Shown here piece after piece: positions 38,003 through 48,162 of a stretch of DNA of 64,000 bases. The DNA is taken from the NCBI GenBank assembly GCA_040367435.1, contig BAABWY010000001.1, positions 1,094,976 to 1,158,975 of the forward strand, read 5' to 3'. Within the stretch, counting starts at the first letter, position 1; each line of letters opens with the position of its first letter. The notes under the pieces are model-generated. The model searched no databases and was not told the DNA's origin. It worked only from the letters and a program-made list of their open reading frames with translations. The stretch is from Hyphomicrobiales bacterium 4NK60-0047b. Lineage in GTDB: Bacteria > Pseudomonadota > Alphaproteobacteria > Rhizobiales > HXMU1428-3. The translations under genes and the position numbers were made by a program.

Positions 38003-39037
38003 TTAATAAGATATAGGTAAGTCAATAATCTTAATACTACTATCACTTAATCCTAATTGCAGATCTTGATTGGTTTGTTCAAGATTAGATTTAATTTCCA
38101 TCGCATTTTTTCCATCTGGAATTAACACTTCTGACAAGAAGTCTTTAATAGTTAATCCTGTCAACCCGGGGACATCCTGTAAAGGAAGAGCAAAATTCTT
38201 CGGCTTATCTTTGCCAGAGTTTTCATCAACAGCCTTCATTATTTGATTTTCACCTCGAACAATCGGATTGTAAACAACCCGCCATTCTTTTTCATTCTTG
38301 AAAAAAGGGTCTTTAGAACCATAAACAAATTGCTCTACAACAGACCACATAAATGAAAAAATCTCTTCTTCAGATAATTCTAAAAACAACTTATTATTAT
38401 CTAATATGCGTTCGGAGGTATCTTCCAAAAGAGTAAATAACGCATCTTTATCTTCATAAATAACTGGATAAGAGTTAGCACCGACAGCATCGCTAATCTG
38501 CCTCATAGGAATTGGATTTATTTTTACTGATACTCCATCTCCCTCTTTTAATCTGGCATACTCTTTCCACATCTCTACCGTTCCAACAGGAACTTGAGGG
38601 TCAAATTCACATATACAAAAAATGTATGTGTTATTTAATAATGAGTGTCCATGTCCATTAATATGATACTTAATCTTTTCAGAAAGCCCATTACATTTGT
38701 TATCAAAAAAGTTCCAAAGCTTAATTGCTTTGTTACTGTTTATAAACTTTTGTAAAGGTTCATAACCATATTTCATTTCAGTTTTATCTTCCATATTCTC
38801 AATATTATGGAGCCATATACTGTTTGATTTAGCTATGTTAATTAAATTAACTGATTGTGAATAATGAACCATCCTTGAAGACGGCATCCAAAGTTGTTGG
38901 TACCTCTCAAGTGCTTTTGGATTAATAATAGCATTTACTTTTAGCTGGTTCGGATTGAGACTAATTCCTAACTCTGCCGCATAAGTACGAAGTATTTCAT
39001 TTGGAGCTAAAAGAATTTGATCTATAGAAATATGCAT
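38003..39037 (-). CDS. DUF2971 family protein
   Basis: About 344 residues from the ATG at 39037. Upstream in-frame codons (to 39127) overlap a GC-rich repeat and are rejected. RMVHYSQSVNLINIAKSNSIWLHNIENMEDKTEMKYG matches the family's start (Y-x-Y/S-x-S ... LW/IW ... N-D-x-E), and the late block FFKNEKEWRVVYNP resembles its conserved K-x-x-x-W-x-x-E-x-E-x-R motif. Function is unknown; the family is common in accessory regions and near toxin or defence genes. The gene is more A+T-rich than neighbours and flanked by structured repeats, so it may be acquired. Confidence 0.75.
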   Translation of the reverse strand: MHISIDQILLAPNEILRTYAAELGISLNPNQLKVNAIINPKALERYQQLWMPSSRMVHYSQSVNLINIAKSNSIWLHNIENMEDKTEMKYGYEPLQKFINSNKAIKLWNFFDNKCNGLSEKIKYHINGHGHSLLNNTYIFCICEFDPQVPVGTVEMWKEYARLKEGDGVSVKINPIPMRQISDAVGANSYPVIYEDKDALFTLLEDTSERILDNNKLFLELSEEEIFSFMWSVVEQFVYGSKDPFFKNEKEWRVVYNPIVRGENQIMKAVDENSGKDKPKNFALPLQDVPGLTGLTIKDFLSEVLIPDGKNAMEIKSNLEQTNQDLQLGLSDSSIKIIDLPISY

Positions 39038-39119
39038 TAGAAAATCCAAATTAGTTAAACATACAAAACATTTTTTTGAAGAAATTATAAAAAACCCACC
39101 GTATCTCTCCGGCCCGCGC

Positions 39120-39214
39120 ATTCGCAAGCCGAAGGCTTAAGCGAAAGCATTGCGCGCCAAATTATCACCAAAAGAGGCGGAGTGCGGTGATGCTCCGCAT
39201 CACCATAGCACGTG
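39120..39214 (+). repeat. Degenerate copy D of the GC-rich multi-hairpin element
   Basis: GTGC-GGTGATGC-TCC-GCATCACC-ATAGCAC, followed by GTGAGACAAAA, parallels the 3' stem and AATAGCCGTGAGAG end of good copies. The 5' part (AAGCCGAAGGCTT hairpin) is not clearly alignable. Confidence 0.45.
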
Positions 39215-39240
39215 AGACAAAATTCAAGGCTCTATCCATA

Positions 39241-39361
39241 CGAAGAAGGAGTTCAGCCCTCTTCGGGCTGAAGAACATGGCGAAGCGACAGCGTAGCCCG
39301 GCGTGTTGCGCCGCACCTCGTAGGCTCAAGCGCGTTCAGCGTTTGAAATAGCCGTGAGAGA
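39241..39361 (+). repeat. GC-rich multi-hairpin element, copy B
   Basis: Starts CGAAGAAGGAG. TTCAGCCC/GGGCTGAA; GGCGTGTTGCGCC; GGC-TCAAGCGC-loop-GCGTTTGA-AATA-GCC; end GTGAGAGA. Compared with copy A, stems 1 and 4 differ on both arms and remain paired. The VOC gene's stop codon follows within 5 nt. Confidence 0.75.
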
Positions 39362-39363
39362 GA

Positions 39364-39825
39364 TTAACTAGCCATCTTCATTTCCTGGCTCAACTTCTCA
39401 GCAAAAATAATCAAGCCAATACGGCTTTCAACAAACAGCTCCCAGGTGCCATAGCCGGTCACCATTTCTGCAATTACCGGGTCAGCGATTTTTGAGCGCG
39501 TTTCGTCAACCGAATCCACCCACACATAAAGGGCTGGCCCGTGTTTGAAAGACGGGAGAACTTCTGGCGGCATTGTCCGCTTCGCGTGGGTTTCTTCAAC
39601 CAGAATGATCTGCGTTTGCCCAGCACTCATGCCAACACAGCCATCATTAAGCACATCACCAAACTCTGAATTTTGAACGGTTGGTTGCAGTGTGGTTAGC
39701 TCAAAACCCATTGCGCTAAAACGGCGCTTGGCTGAAGCCATGTCATCGACAAGATAAAGTGGTGTGGCTTTCAGTGGGCTTGGTGTTTCACGCCCGCTCA
39801 GCCATGCTTGATCAAAAGTTGCCAT
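39364..39825 (-). CDS. VOC superfamily (glyoxalase/dioxygenase-fold) protein
   Basis: About 153 residues from the ATG at 39825 with AGGAG upstream. ATPLYLVDDMASAKRRFSAMGFELT, VGMSAGQTQIILVEE, GPALYVWVDSVDETRSKI and GTWELFVESRIGLIIFAE show the beta-alpha-beta-beta-beta pattern of the VOC fold. The Glu in GTWELFVES could be a metal ligand, but other expected His/Glu ligands are not evident, so enzymatic activity is uncertain. Alternatives include fosfomycin/bleomycin-resistance-like binding proteins. It is isolated between structured repeats. Confidence 0.75.
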   Translation of the reverse strand: MATFDQAWLSGRETPSPLKATPLYLVDDMASAKRRFSAMGFELTTLQPTVQNSEFGDVLNDGCVGMSAGQTQIILVEETHAKRTMPPEVLPSFKHGPALYVWVDSVDETRSKIADPVIAEMVTGYGTWELFVESRIGLIIFAEKLSQEMKMAS

Positions 39826-40097
39826 CAAATTTACTCCTAATATATGCTATCCAACTCCCCCCTTGCCGCTAAACAACAAGGAACATAATGAGAACATACC
39901 CTGATTCGCACAAAAAGAACAGAGGAAGAACAAAAATAATTTTACCCCCATATTTTTGTTCTCTTAGTTTTCAGAAACACAAATAAATCAGTTAATTAGA
40001 TAATTAAGAAGGCCTGAGCGGCCTCTTTATGCCCATTTGAATAAAAGTAAAAAAACCAAAGAACTTCCAAAAAATTCTAATCTCCAAACCAACAATA

Positions 40098-40246
40098 CGA
40101 TGAAGGAGTTCAGCCCTTTTTTGCACTTCAGTTGCCCACTAGCAACCGTACCAGGGCTGAAGGACATGACGCCAGGGGCGTCCGGCGCGTTGCGCCGCCC
40201 CTCGGAGGGCCCGCTGCTTCGCAGCGGAATAGCCCGTGAGAGAAAA
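40098..40246 (+). repeat. GC-rich multi-hairpin element, copy C, with a nested hairpin module
   Basis: CGATGAAGGAG, then TTCAGCCC ... GGGCTGAA with a complete minus-oriented GGTTGC-type hairpin (40122-40150) in the loop. Then GACGCC/GGCGTC, GGCGCGTTGCGCC, and GGGC-CCGCTGC-TTC-GCAGCGG-AATA-GCCC, end GTGAGAGA. It lies about 100 nt upstream of leuS. The other part of gap 39826-40347 shows nothing else. Confidence 0.75.
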
Positions 40247-40347
40247 AGAGACAGCCCCCCAAAAAAACTATCTACACTTGACACGATGGTTTCCAATGCT
40301 AAACACACCCATTACACGTCTAAACACATCTATTCAGGGGACAAACC

Positions 40348-42954
40348 ATGAGCGCTGAGCGTTATAACGCACCAGAAACCGAGCAAATCTGGCAAAAGCA
40401 ATGGGCAACAGAAAAAATCTTCGAAGCTGAGGTGAACTCAGACAAAGAAAAATATTATGTCCTCGAGATGTTCCCCTACCCCTCTGGCCGCATTCATATG
40501 GGCCATGTCCGCAACTATGCCATGGGTGATGTGATCGCCCGCTATAAACGCGCCAAGGGGTTTAACGTGCTGCATCCAATGGGCTGGGATGCGTTCGGCA
40601 TGCCAGCTGAAAACGCAGCCATGAAAAATGGCGGTCACCCTTCTGAATATACGTATAATAATATCGCCGTAATGCGCGACCAGCTCAAATCAATCGGCCT
40701 GTCGCTTGATTGGTCACGCGAATTCGCCACCTGCGATGTGGACTATTACCAACAGCAACAAAAGCTGTTTATCGACTTTTTAGAACATAATCTAGTTTAC
40801 AGAAAATCCGCCCGTGTCAATTGGGATCCTGTTGATCATACAGTTCTTGCCAACGAGCAAGTAATTGACGGCAGAGGCTGGCGCTCTGGTGCGTTGGTCG
40901 AGCAACGCGAGCTAACACAATGGTTCTTCCGCATCACAGACTATGCCGATGAACTGTTGGAAGATTTGGACACTCTGGACAAATGGCCAGAAAAAGTCCG
41001 CATTATGCAAGCCAACTGGATTGGCAAATCCCACGGCGCGTTAATGCGCTTTGATCTTGAAGGTGTTAGCCTTCCTGAAGGTACAGATACATTAGAAGTC
41101 TACACCACTCGCCCAGACACCATCTTTGGCGCAAGTTTCTGTGGGCTTTCTGCCGGGCACCCGATTGCTGAAGAGCTAGCCAAAACCAATCCAGAAATTG
41201 CAAGCTTCATCAAAGAATGCGCAGGCCTCGGCACATCAGAAGAGGATATTGAGCGCGCTGAGAAAAAAGGTATCGACACTGGTATCAGAGCCAAACACCC
41301 GTTTGATCCGTCTATTGAGCTGCCTGTCTATATCGCCAACTTTATCTTGATGGATTATGGCACCGGCGCCATTTTCGGGTGCCCAGCGCATGACCAACGC
41401 GACTTAGATTTCGCCCGCAAATATGAACTCTCCGTCACCCCCGTTGTGGTGCCTGAAGGTGAAGACAATTTCACCATTGAAGATGAAGCCTATACAGGCA
41501 CAGGCAAACTCGCCAATTCAGAGTTTCTAAACGGCAAATCAATTGAAGACGCCAAAGAAGAAATCATTTCTAAGCTGGAAGAAGCGGGCCAAGGCAGCCG
41601 CCAAACCAACTATCGCCTGCGCGACTGGGGCATTTCGCGCCAACGCTATTGGGGTTGCCCAATTCCGATCGTTCATTGTGATGACTGTGGCACAGTGCCC
41701 GTGAAAACTGAAGACTTGCCGGTGAAACTCCCTGATGATGTGAGCTTTGACAAACCTGGCAACCCACTTGACCATCACCCAACCTGGAAAAACACCACCT
41801 GCCCGAAATGCGGCAAAGCTGCCCGGCGCGAAACAGACACCATGGACACCTTCGTAGATAGCTCCTGGTATTACGCTCGTTTCTGTGCCCCAAAAGCTGA
41901 TACACCAACAGATAAAGAAACAGTCGACCATTGGCTCCCTGTTGACCAATATATCGGCGGCGTCGAACATGCGATTTTGCATCTTTTATATTCCCGTTAT
42001 TTCACAAGAGCCATGAAAGCGGCCGGTCATATTGGTTTAAAAGAGCCATTCAAAGGCCTCTTTACCCAAGGCATGGTGAACCATGAGACTTATAAAACCG
42101 AGAGCGGTGAGTGGATTGCACCAGCTGACATTCGAATAGAAGACGAGGATGGCAAACGAGTTGCAACCGAGATTGAAACGGGTAAACCCGTCAAAATCGG
42201 CTCCGTTGAGAAAATGTCAAAATCCAAGCTTAACGTTGTCGATCCAGACGATATTTTGGGCCACTATGGCGCAGATACAGCACGTTGGTTTGTGTTGTCA
42301 GATAGCCCACCTGAGCGCGATGTTGTCTGGACAGAAGCAGGCGTTGAAGGTGCTGGCCGCTTTGTTCAGCGGCTTTGGCGCGTTGTTAGAGATGTGAAAA
42401 CTCTCTTGGGAGACGAAACATATGCTGAACCAGCTGAACTTTCAGATAAAGCTCTGGATTTGCGAAAAGCGGCTCATAAAGCCCTTGATAATGTCTCAAA
42501 AGACATTGAAGCGCTCCGTTTTAACCGCTCTGTAGCCCAAATTTATGAATATACAAACATCGTATCAAGCAACTTGGCAGCCGCGAAAACTGATCTAAAA
42601 CCTGATATGGCCTTTGCTTTAAAAGAAGCAACAAGCTTTCTAATCACCGCTTTTGGGCCTATGATGCCGCACCTGGCTGAACAGTGCTGGGCTCACTTAG
42701 GAAACAGTGAACTACTCGCTAAAACCCCATGGCCTGATGTCAATAAGTCACTTTTACAAGAAGATTCGATTACAATCGCTGTACAAGTCAACGGAAAACG
42801 CCGTAGTGAGTTGACTATTCCCCTCGATGCGTCCAAAGATGAGACTGAGAAAGCCGCTCTAGAACTAGACGGGGTTCAAAAAGCAATTGATGGCAAAAAT
42901 ATTCGCAAAATTATTGTGATTCCACAAAAAATCGTGAATATTGTAGCTAATTGA
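40348..42954 (+). CDS. leuS: Leucyl-tRNA synthetase
   Basis: 868 residues, the normal bacterial length. The HIGH motif is HMGH (50-53) in [18 protein letters not shown]; the KMSKS motif is at about 622-626 in [14 protein letters not shown]. The editing domain ([26 protein letters not shown]) and the zinc-type knuckle ([11 protein letters not shown]) are present. It charges tRNA-Leu. AGGGG precedes the ATG. First gene of the leuS-lptE-holA cluster conserved in alphaproteobacteria. Confidence 0.98.
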   Translation: MSAERYNAPETEQIWQKQWATEKIFEAEVNSDKEKYYVLEMFPYPSGRIHMGHVRNYAMGDVIARYKRAKGFNVLHPMGWDAFGMPAENAAMKNGGHPSEYTYNNIAVMRDQLKSIGLSLDWSREFATCDVDYYQQQQKLFIDFLEHNLVYRKSARVNWDPVDHTVLANEQVIDGRGWRSGALVEQRELTQWFFRITDYADELLEDLDTLDKWPEKVRIMQANWIGKSHGALMRFDLEGVSLPEGTDTLEVYTTRPDTIFGASFCGLSAGHPIAEELAKTNPEIASFIKECAGLGTSEEDIERAEKKGIDTGIRAKHPFDPSIELPVYIANFILMDYGTGAIFGCPAHDQRDLDFARKYELSVTPVVVPEGEDNFTIEDEAYTGTGKLANSEFLNGKSIEDAKEEIISKLEEAGQGSRQTNYRLRDWGISRQRYWGCPIPIVHCDDCGTVPVKTEDLPVKLPDDVSFDKPGNPLDHHPTWKNTTCPKCGKAARRETDTMDTFVDSSWYYARFCAPKADTPTDKETVDHWLPVDQYIGGVEHAILHLLYSRYFTRAMKAAGHIGLKEPFKGLFTQGMVNHETYKTESGEWIAPADIRIEDEDGKRVATEIETGKPVKIGSVEKMSKSKLNVVDPDDILGHYGADTARWFVLSDSPPERDVVWTEAGVEGAGRFVQRLWRVVRDVKTLLGDETYAEPAELSDKALDLRKAAHKALDNVSKDIEALRFNRSVAQIYEYTNIVSSNLAAAKTDLKPDMAFALKEATSFLITAFGPMMPHLAEQCWAHLGNSELLAKTPWPDVNKSLLQEDSITIAVQVNGKRRSELTIPLDASKDETEKAALELDGVQKAIDGKNIRKIIVIPQKIVNIVAN

Positions 42955-43000
42955 TTCAAATTTTTGATTTGAGCTAATTTCAAAGAGAAATGCAGGATAG

Positions 43001-43579
43001 ATGATGATGGGAAAACACCCCCAAACTCAAATAAGCAAAACACCAAAAATGAGCTTCAAAGCTGTTTCCTTGAAAGCAGTAATGATGGCACTCATGCTTA
43101 GCTGCACAGGCGCACTCCTCTCAGGTTGTGCCTTCAAACCTCTCTATGGAACAACTGCAACAAACGCACAATTGCAAGACACTCTGAAATCTGTATCTAT
43201 TCCAGAAGTTCCTGGCCGCGTTGGTCAGGTTGTTCGCAATGAACTTATCTTCCGCTTTACTGGCGGGGGCCATGCAGATGCTCCTCAATATAGATTATCA
43301 TTAGCAGTAAGAGAATCTGTAAAATCACAATTTGTACGCCGTGACGGTGACAGTGCAGGCCAATTTTTAGTATTAAATACGTCCTTCAAACTCTATAGAG
43401 TGGGAGATGATAAATCACCAATATTAGAAGGCGTTTCAGTAGCCCAAGCCTCTTTCACCGACAACACATCAATCTATTCAAATGTACGCTCTCGCCGCGA
43501 TGCTGAAGACCGTGCAGCAAAAACTACAGCCGAAGATCTTCAAGTTAGAATTTCAGCATTCCTTTCAGGAAACAGCTAA
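43001..43579 (+). CDS. lptE: LPS-assembly lipoprotein LptE
   Basis: 192 residues. A long basic start is followed by a lipoprotein signal with lipobox ALLSGCAFKPLYG; the FKPLYG after Cys is typical of LptE. The rest is beta-rich (YRLSLAVRESV, FKLYRVGD). LptE plugs LptD in the outer membrane for LPS export. Three consecutive ATG codons begin the frame; the internal Met17 is a possible shorter start. Position between leuS and holA supports the call. Confidence 0.9.
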   Translation: MMMGKHPQTQISKTPKMSFKAVSLKAVMMALMLSCTGALLSGCAFKPLYGTTATNAQLQDTLKSVSIPEVPGRVGQVVRNELIFRFTGGGHADAPQYRLSLAVRESVKSQFVRRDGDSAGQFLVLNTSFKLYRVGDDKSPILEGVSVAQASFTDNTSIYSNVRSRRDAEDRAAKTTAEDLQVRISAFLSGNS

Positions 43580-43622
43580 ACTCTACAATTTTGTTCTTCA
43601 ATTTTGATTATCGTGAGTTAAA

Positions 43623-44666
43623 ATGGTTGCTATAAAATCGAGCGACATTGACCGGCTCATCAAATCTCCAGCCAGCTATGATGCATATTTGATCTTTGGC
43701 CCGGACAATGGCCTTGTTTCAGAGCGCGCTAAATTTTTAAGTCAAAACTTAAGCGAAAAAGCAAAACGCCAAGGGGCCGAAACTGAACAAATCACCATTT
43801 TAAATGATGACTTATCAGCTAATCCTGAACGTCTCTCCCTTGATTTAAAAACCATTTCAATGTTTGGCGAGCGAAAGGTTTTGCGTGTCACCGCAGGCAC
43901 CGCCCTTTCAGTAAACAATCTCGAGGCTCTATTAAAAGAAACACCTTTTGAAGCAGATCTAATCATCGAAGCTGGAGATTTAAAAAAGACGGCTAAGCTC
44001 AGAAAAATATTCGAAAGCGGTAAAACCACAGCTGCCATCCCTTGTTACACTGATAATAACGCAGCTCTTCATAAGCTCATCCAGGATATCTTAAATGAGA
44101 ATAAGTTAGTCCTCTCGAAAGAAACCGAACAATATCTAATATCCCGTTTAGGTGCAGATCGCGGCCTTAGCCGTAAAGAAGTCGAAAAGCTAGCGCTTTA
44201 TGCAATGGGTAAAGATCAGATCACCATTGAAGACATCGACAATATACTCAGTGACATGTCAGAAATAGCGATGGATCAAATCATTGCACAAACCCTGCTT
44301 GGCAATCCACAAATCGCATTAAATCAACTAAGCCGCGCCATTAGCACCGGCTTAAACCCAGCGCCAATTTTTCTCAGTCTTCTGCGTCAGCTAGAAAAAT
44401 TACACAAAGGCGCACTAAGCATTTCAAACGGTGCGACGATTGATACAGTCGCCAAATCACAGCGCCCTCCGCTTTATTTCGAACGCCGCGACAATTTCAT
44501 TAAGCAACTGAATATCTGGCATGAAGATCATCTTGCACACGCCATTCATAAAGTTCAAGAAATCATGGGCAAAGCAAGACGCCGTAATAATCCCACTCTA
44601 GAAATTTGTGAACTCGAACAGTTGCTATTATCCCTTGGCGGCTTTGCAAAAAATAAAAAACGCTAA
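43623..44666 (+). CDS. holA: DNA polymerase III subunit delta
   Basis: 347 residues. AYLIFGPDNGLVSERAKFL is the delta-subunit N-terminus; the AAA+-like fold without a working P-loop, then LSRKEVEKLALYA (domain II/III) and the C-terminal helical part follow. It loads the sliding clamp as part of the clamp loader. It follows lptE by 43 nt. In many relatives parB follows; here a spacer and an unrelated gene follow. Confidence 0.92.
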   Translation: MVAIKSSDIDRLIKSPASYDAYLIFGPDNGLVSERAKFLSQNLSEKAKRQGAETEQITILNDDLSANPERLSLDLKTISMFGERKVLRVTAGTALSVNNLEALLKETPFEADLIIEAGDLKKTAKLRKIFESGKTTAAIPCYTDNNAALHKLIQDILNENKLVLSKETEQYLISRLGADRGLSRKEVEKLALYAMGKDQITIEDIDNILSDMSEIAMDQIIAQTLLGNPQIALNQLSRAISTGLNPAPIFLSLLRQLEKLHKGALSISNGATIDTVAKSQRPPLYFERRDNFIKQLNIWHEDHLAHAIHKVQEIMGKARRRNNPTLEICELEQLLLSLGGFAKNKKR

Positions 44667-45229
44667 TTTATTCCAGCGCAAAGAAACAGCTATCTAAACG
44701 CCTCGACTGCATCTCCCAGCCCCCAAAGCCCAATTTCAGCCCCAAAGAATTGGTAAACAAATCCTTAACAAACGTGAATTGTCACCAACAGTTTTTCTAT
44801 CTTGGCTCTCAAGAAATCTGAGAGCCAAAATTATGACAGATCATCCCACGACTTAAATTGAATGTTATTCAATAAGTTAGAGCCGAAATAGAGAAATGCT
44901 AAAAACAAAAAGATCTTACAAAAGGTCAAACCAACAAGCACTGCTAAAACATCAATGAGATGAAACTTTAACTCATCTCAAAAATGACAAAATCATAAAA
45001 CTGACCGGGCAAGAAAATTAAAAATTCAAAAAAGTGAAACACCAAGAAACAAAGGGTTTCACTAATGAGAAGTATCAAAAACAACCGTTCATGCTGAATT
45101 CAGGTCAGATGAGGAAAAATAAGTTCGTCACCAGAATAAAACAGATGGCGATTAGGAAAACACAAAATCAAGCTTCGAGTAAAGAACCATTGTTGAGTTC
45201 AAAAATCGTCTTAGAGGGTAAAATCGATA
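44667..45229. other. Intergenic region with a hairpin
   Basis: TTGGCTCTCA (44802-44811) and TGAGAGCCAA (44819-44828) form a perfect 10-bp stem with a 7-nt loop and no T-run; it may protect the 3' end of the leuS-lptE-holA transcript. A second inverted pair AGTGAAAC/GTTTCACT lies at 45033-45063. A 67-codon GTG frame (45034-45237) overlaps the next start but has no support. Otherwise A+T-rich with nothing recognised. Confidence 0.6.
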
Positions 45230-48007
45230 ATGAGTGATATGATTAGAAACACTGGTGTTTATCAACGCCTCTCCTCCAGTACCAATGAACTGGAGCGGAT
45301 GTTTAAAGAAGTCGATGAGAAAAAAACACCAATCGACATTAAAAAAGTGCTCCTCATTATTGGCCTTGGTACCCTATCTTGGGTCTCGACCTATTCAGGC
45401 CTGTTAGAACTCATTACAGCAAATTCAGGTGATATCGGCTTCACCTATAAATTAGCAATCGGCTTTGCTGTTGCCATGCTTATGCTCATGATTGTTTACA
45501 TCCTTGATCAGCTTTTCGCACCGTTGAACTGGGCTTTGCGCACCATCTTTGTTTTTGGCTATTTATTTCTCACTCTAATATCAATTGGCTTCGGCTTTGG
45601 CTTCTATTGGAAGTTTTTAGAAAGCCGGTCTGAAGCAACAAGATCAGCCGAAAGTGCCGTTGGACAAGTTCAAGGCTCACTTCAAGCCGGTCAATCAAGA
45701 TTGGAACAATTAGAAAGCACACTTACAACCCTAACAGCGCTCTCGCTGCAAAAGGCAAACGAAGAACGCACAAAAGGCAATAGTTGCCCCAATTCTCGCC
45801 CGGGTGATGGACCAAGACGGCGCCTAAGAGACAATGACGCAAAGAGCTTCTCCTTTGCAGGAGACTTCGTCACAAGACGAGCACAAACGGTGGCCACTGA
45901 AATTAAGCAACTCAATGGAGATATGGCCAAAATTGCATCGCGTCATCCCTCAACGGTTGACCCAGCAACAGGCACTAGAAATGCGTTCATGAAAAGCCTG
46001 AACCAAAGGCTAGATCTAACGATCACTCGGTTTAATTCGTTCAGAACAGACCCACAGTTGAAATCCATTCGTAACAGCTTGGCTGAACGGTCTACAAAAA
46101 CACAATTCCCAGATGGAAAGGGTGGTACCTTTAAATGTCCTGACAATCAACTTCAATCAGCTTTGAGGGGCGTTGTACAAGCTTTTGACCAGTTGCCTCT
46201 ACTTGGCAAACCAAAAATCGCAGCTGTCGAAGGTTCAGAAGCAACCATCGAAGCCTTCCGCCGATTAGCCTCAACATTAAGAGGACTGATGGTTTTAAAA
46301 ATGCCTCCAAGTGAAGATGAAATCAGAGAGGCTCGCCAAAAAGCTGTTCGTTCTGTTAATGGGAAAAAGCCCCCCTTACAACTAACAAATGTTCAAGCTG
46401 GTTTAAACGACAGGGATTACATTCCCCTCGCCATTGCTGTTTTTGTTGATTTTTGTCTCTTGCTGGTTTCTATCAACCGTCCGATGGATCGCCTGAAATC
46501 TTTAGTCCCTGTTATGAAAGACGCAAGAGATGGCCCCATAAGCGGCATTCTTTCAAGCTTCCACGCCACCCATTTTGCTGGCATTAGAGAAGAGTTCAGT
46601 CTCTTCCAGCATGTCGTATTTGATTGGGGCGGCCATTACTATGTCGCGATCCCCTTGGCATCAAATGATATCCAGGCCCAGTATTTAGCAAATCTTTTTG
46701 TCAGCCTGGAAGGACGTGGCATCGTCGACAGAGCCATCATTCCACCAACCTTTATCATCAGAGGTAAATTAAAGAAAATGGGCAGCTCATTTGCAGAGCA
46801 CCGTGCATTCCGTCTCTATAAATTCAGAGACGGTGCCTGGTCCAATATCGTACTTGATGCCGTAATGGGAGCTGCCAAAGATGTAGCCATAGCAAATGCA
46901 AACCAGCGCAGCTTTGAAAAATACAATCCTGACTCTGATCAAAAAGACGGAAAGTCTGGCGAGAATGAAAAATCAGCCAATTTCGGGAGTCTTTTTGATG
47001 AAACTAGTCTCTTTGGCCAAAACGATCAGAACATCAAAGATAATACAATTGAAAACACATCCCTTTATAGTGAAGGGCAGGATGATCAATCCGTCATGGA
47101 ATTACCGCGTATGCTGAGAAAAGTTGGTGGAAAAGATCAACCTCAATCTCATGGGGCCCAAACTCATAATAATGTTATTGCACCCGCTACATTTCAAAAC
47201 ACCGCATTCAATAACAAACGACAAAACCCGGTAAATCAACGAGCACCTTATCAAGGAGCACAAAATAGTGGACGCCATATGCCTCCATCAGAAGGCGGAC
47301 AAATCCAAAGACCACCTCTAAATAATGTTAATCAAACGCCTCATTCAATAATGAGAGCAGATCAACCTCTTCAAAAGGCTTCGCAAGGAAATCAAGAAAG
47401 AGCAAATCAGCCATTTGTTAATAAACAAACTCCCTATAACCCCATTGGCATAAGACCAATTGATACCGAGAAAAAGCAGCCCGAGAAAAACGGACAGCCT
47501 CCTCAGATCACTGAAGAAATGAAACAACAAAGCGAAATCTTAAACAAAGAAACGAAAGATAAAGAGGCAGCACAAAAGGCAGAAGAAGCATCTGTATCTT
47601 TAACAAAGGAAGATCTGACCTCACAAGAGAATGTCGAAAATGAAAACATAGTTTCATTAGTGCATGAAGAACAAGAAAATATTTCTGAAGAAAACACTGA
47701 ACAACAAAACGTAAAAATACTTAGTGAAACTGTGCAAACAACACAAAAAGCAGACAAAATAGAAGATTTAGCTCCTGCGGAACAGATCTCAAAAAAGCTA
47801 GAAGCCCTTCAGGATAACCTCACAACTTCAGAGGCTGAGAAAAACAAAAAGGCTATTACAGAGGTTAAAGACCCCAAAACGGCCGAAGAAGAGCCTGAAT
47901 TAGCTCACATTGCTGTAGGAAAAATTACAAATTGGTTTGCCAAAGACAACAACTCAGCCCCAACAGATGAGAAGGGTAAAAACACAGATGAAGAAAAAGA
48001 AGTCTAA
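45230..48007 (+). CDS. Four-helix membrane protein with periplasmic coiled-coil/Cys domain and long disordered tail (paralogue of 49420)
   Basis: 925 residues. Hydrophobic segments at about 39-57, 70-92, 97-125 and 397-416 suggest cytoplasmic N- and C-termini with residues about 126-396 in the periplasm. That domain begins GFGFGFYWKFLESRSEATRSAE and holds exactly two notable Cys, Cys186 (NSCPNSRPG) and Cys303 (FKCPDNQL). After the last helix, a folded domain includes HVVFDWGGHYYVAIPLA. Residues from about 560 on are Gln/Asn/Pro- then Glu/Lys-rich and predicted disordered. The 49420 gene product has the same layout and motifs. No known family is recognised. GAGGG lies 11 nt before the ATG. Confidence 0.78.
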   Translation: MSDMIRNTGVYQRLSSSTNELERMFKEVDEKKTPIDIKKVLLIIGLGTLSWVSTYSGLLELITANSGDIGFTYKLAIGFAVAMLMLMIVYILDQLFAPLNWALRTIFVFGYLFLTLISIGFGFGFYWKFLESRSEATRSAESAVGQVQGSLQAGQSRLEQLESTLTTLTALSLQKANEERTKGNSCPNSRPGDGPRRRLRDNDAKSFSFAGDFVTRRAQTVATEIKQLNGDMAKIASRHPSTVDPATGTRNAFMKSLNQRLDLTITRFNSFRTDPQLKSIRNSLAERSTKTQFPDGKGGTFKCPDNQLQSALRGVVQAFDQLPLLGKPKIAAVEGSEATIEAFRRLASTLRGLMVLKMPPSEDEIREARQKAVRSVNGKKPPLQLTNVQAGLNDRDYIPLAIAVFVDFCLLLVSINRPMDRLKSLVPVMKDARDGPISGILSSFHATHFAGIREEFSLFQHVVFDWGGHYYVAIPLASNDIQAQYLANLFVSLEGRGIVDRAIIPPTFIIRGKLKKMGSSFAEHRAFRLYKFRDGAWSNIVLDAVMGAAKDVAIANANQRSFEKYNPDSDQKDGKSGENEKSANFGSLFDETSLFGQNDQNIKDNTIENTSLYSEGQDDQSVMELPRMLRKVGGKDQPQSHGAQTHNNVIAPATFQNTAFNNKRQNPVNQRAPYQGAQNSGRHMPPSEGGQIQRPPLNNVNQTPHSIMRADQPLQKASQGNQERANQPFVNKQTPYNPIGIRPIDTEKKQPEKNGQPPQITEEMKQQSEILNKETKDKEAAQKAEEASVSLTKEDLTSQENVENENIVSLVHEEQENISEENTEQQNVKILSETVQTTQKADKIEDLAPAEQISKKLEALQDNLTTSEAEKNKKAITEVKDPKTAEEEPELAHIAVGKITNWFAKDNNSAPTDEKGKNTDEEKEV

Positions 48008-48162
48008 TTTTTTTTAAAAATTGCTCACTTTTAGTTCACTCGGCAATCATTCATTAACCCCCATATTGTTATTGTGAATTTCAACAGATGGGGAAGCCAC
48101 TTATAAAAAATGGCAAAGCCACTTCATACTGCCTATATCCAGAAAAGAAGGAAAAATAAAAA

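Noticed and set aside
38003..39037. DUF2971 gene as part of a defence island
   Set aside because: No neighbouring nuclease, toxin, methyltransferase or other defence gene is present; neighbours are repeats, a PBP and a VOC protein.
45034..45237. 67-codon GTG frame overlapping the 45230 start
   Set aside because: No clear ribosome binding site, low complexity and a hairpin at its start; kept only as a remark on the intergenic region.
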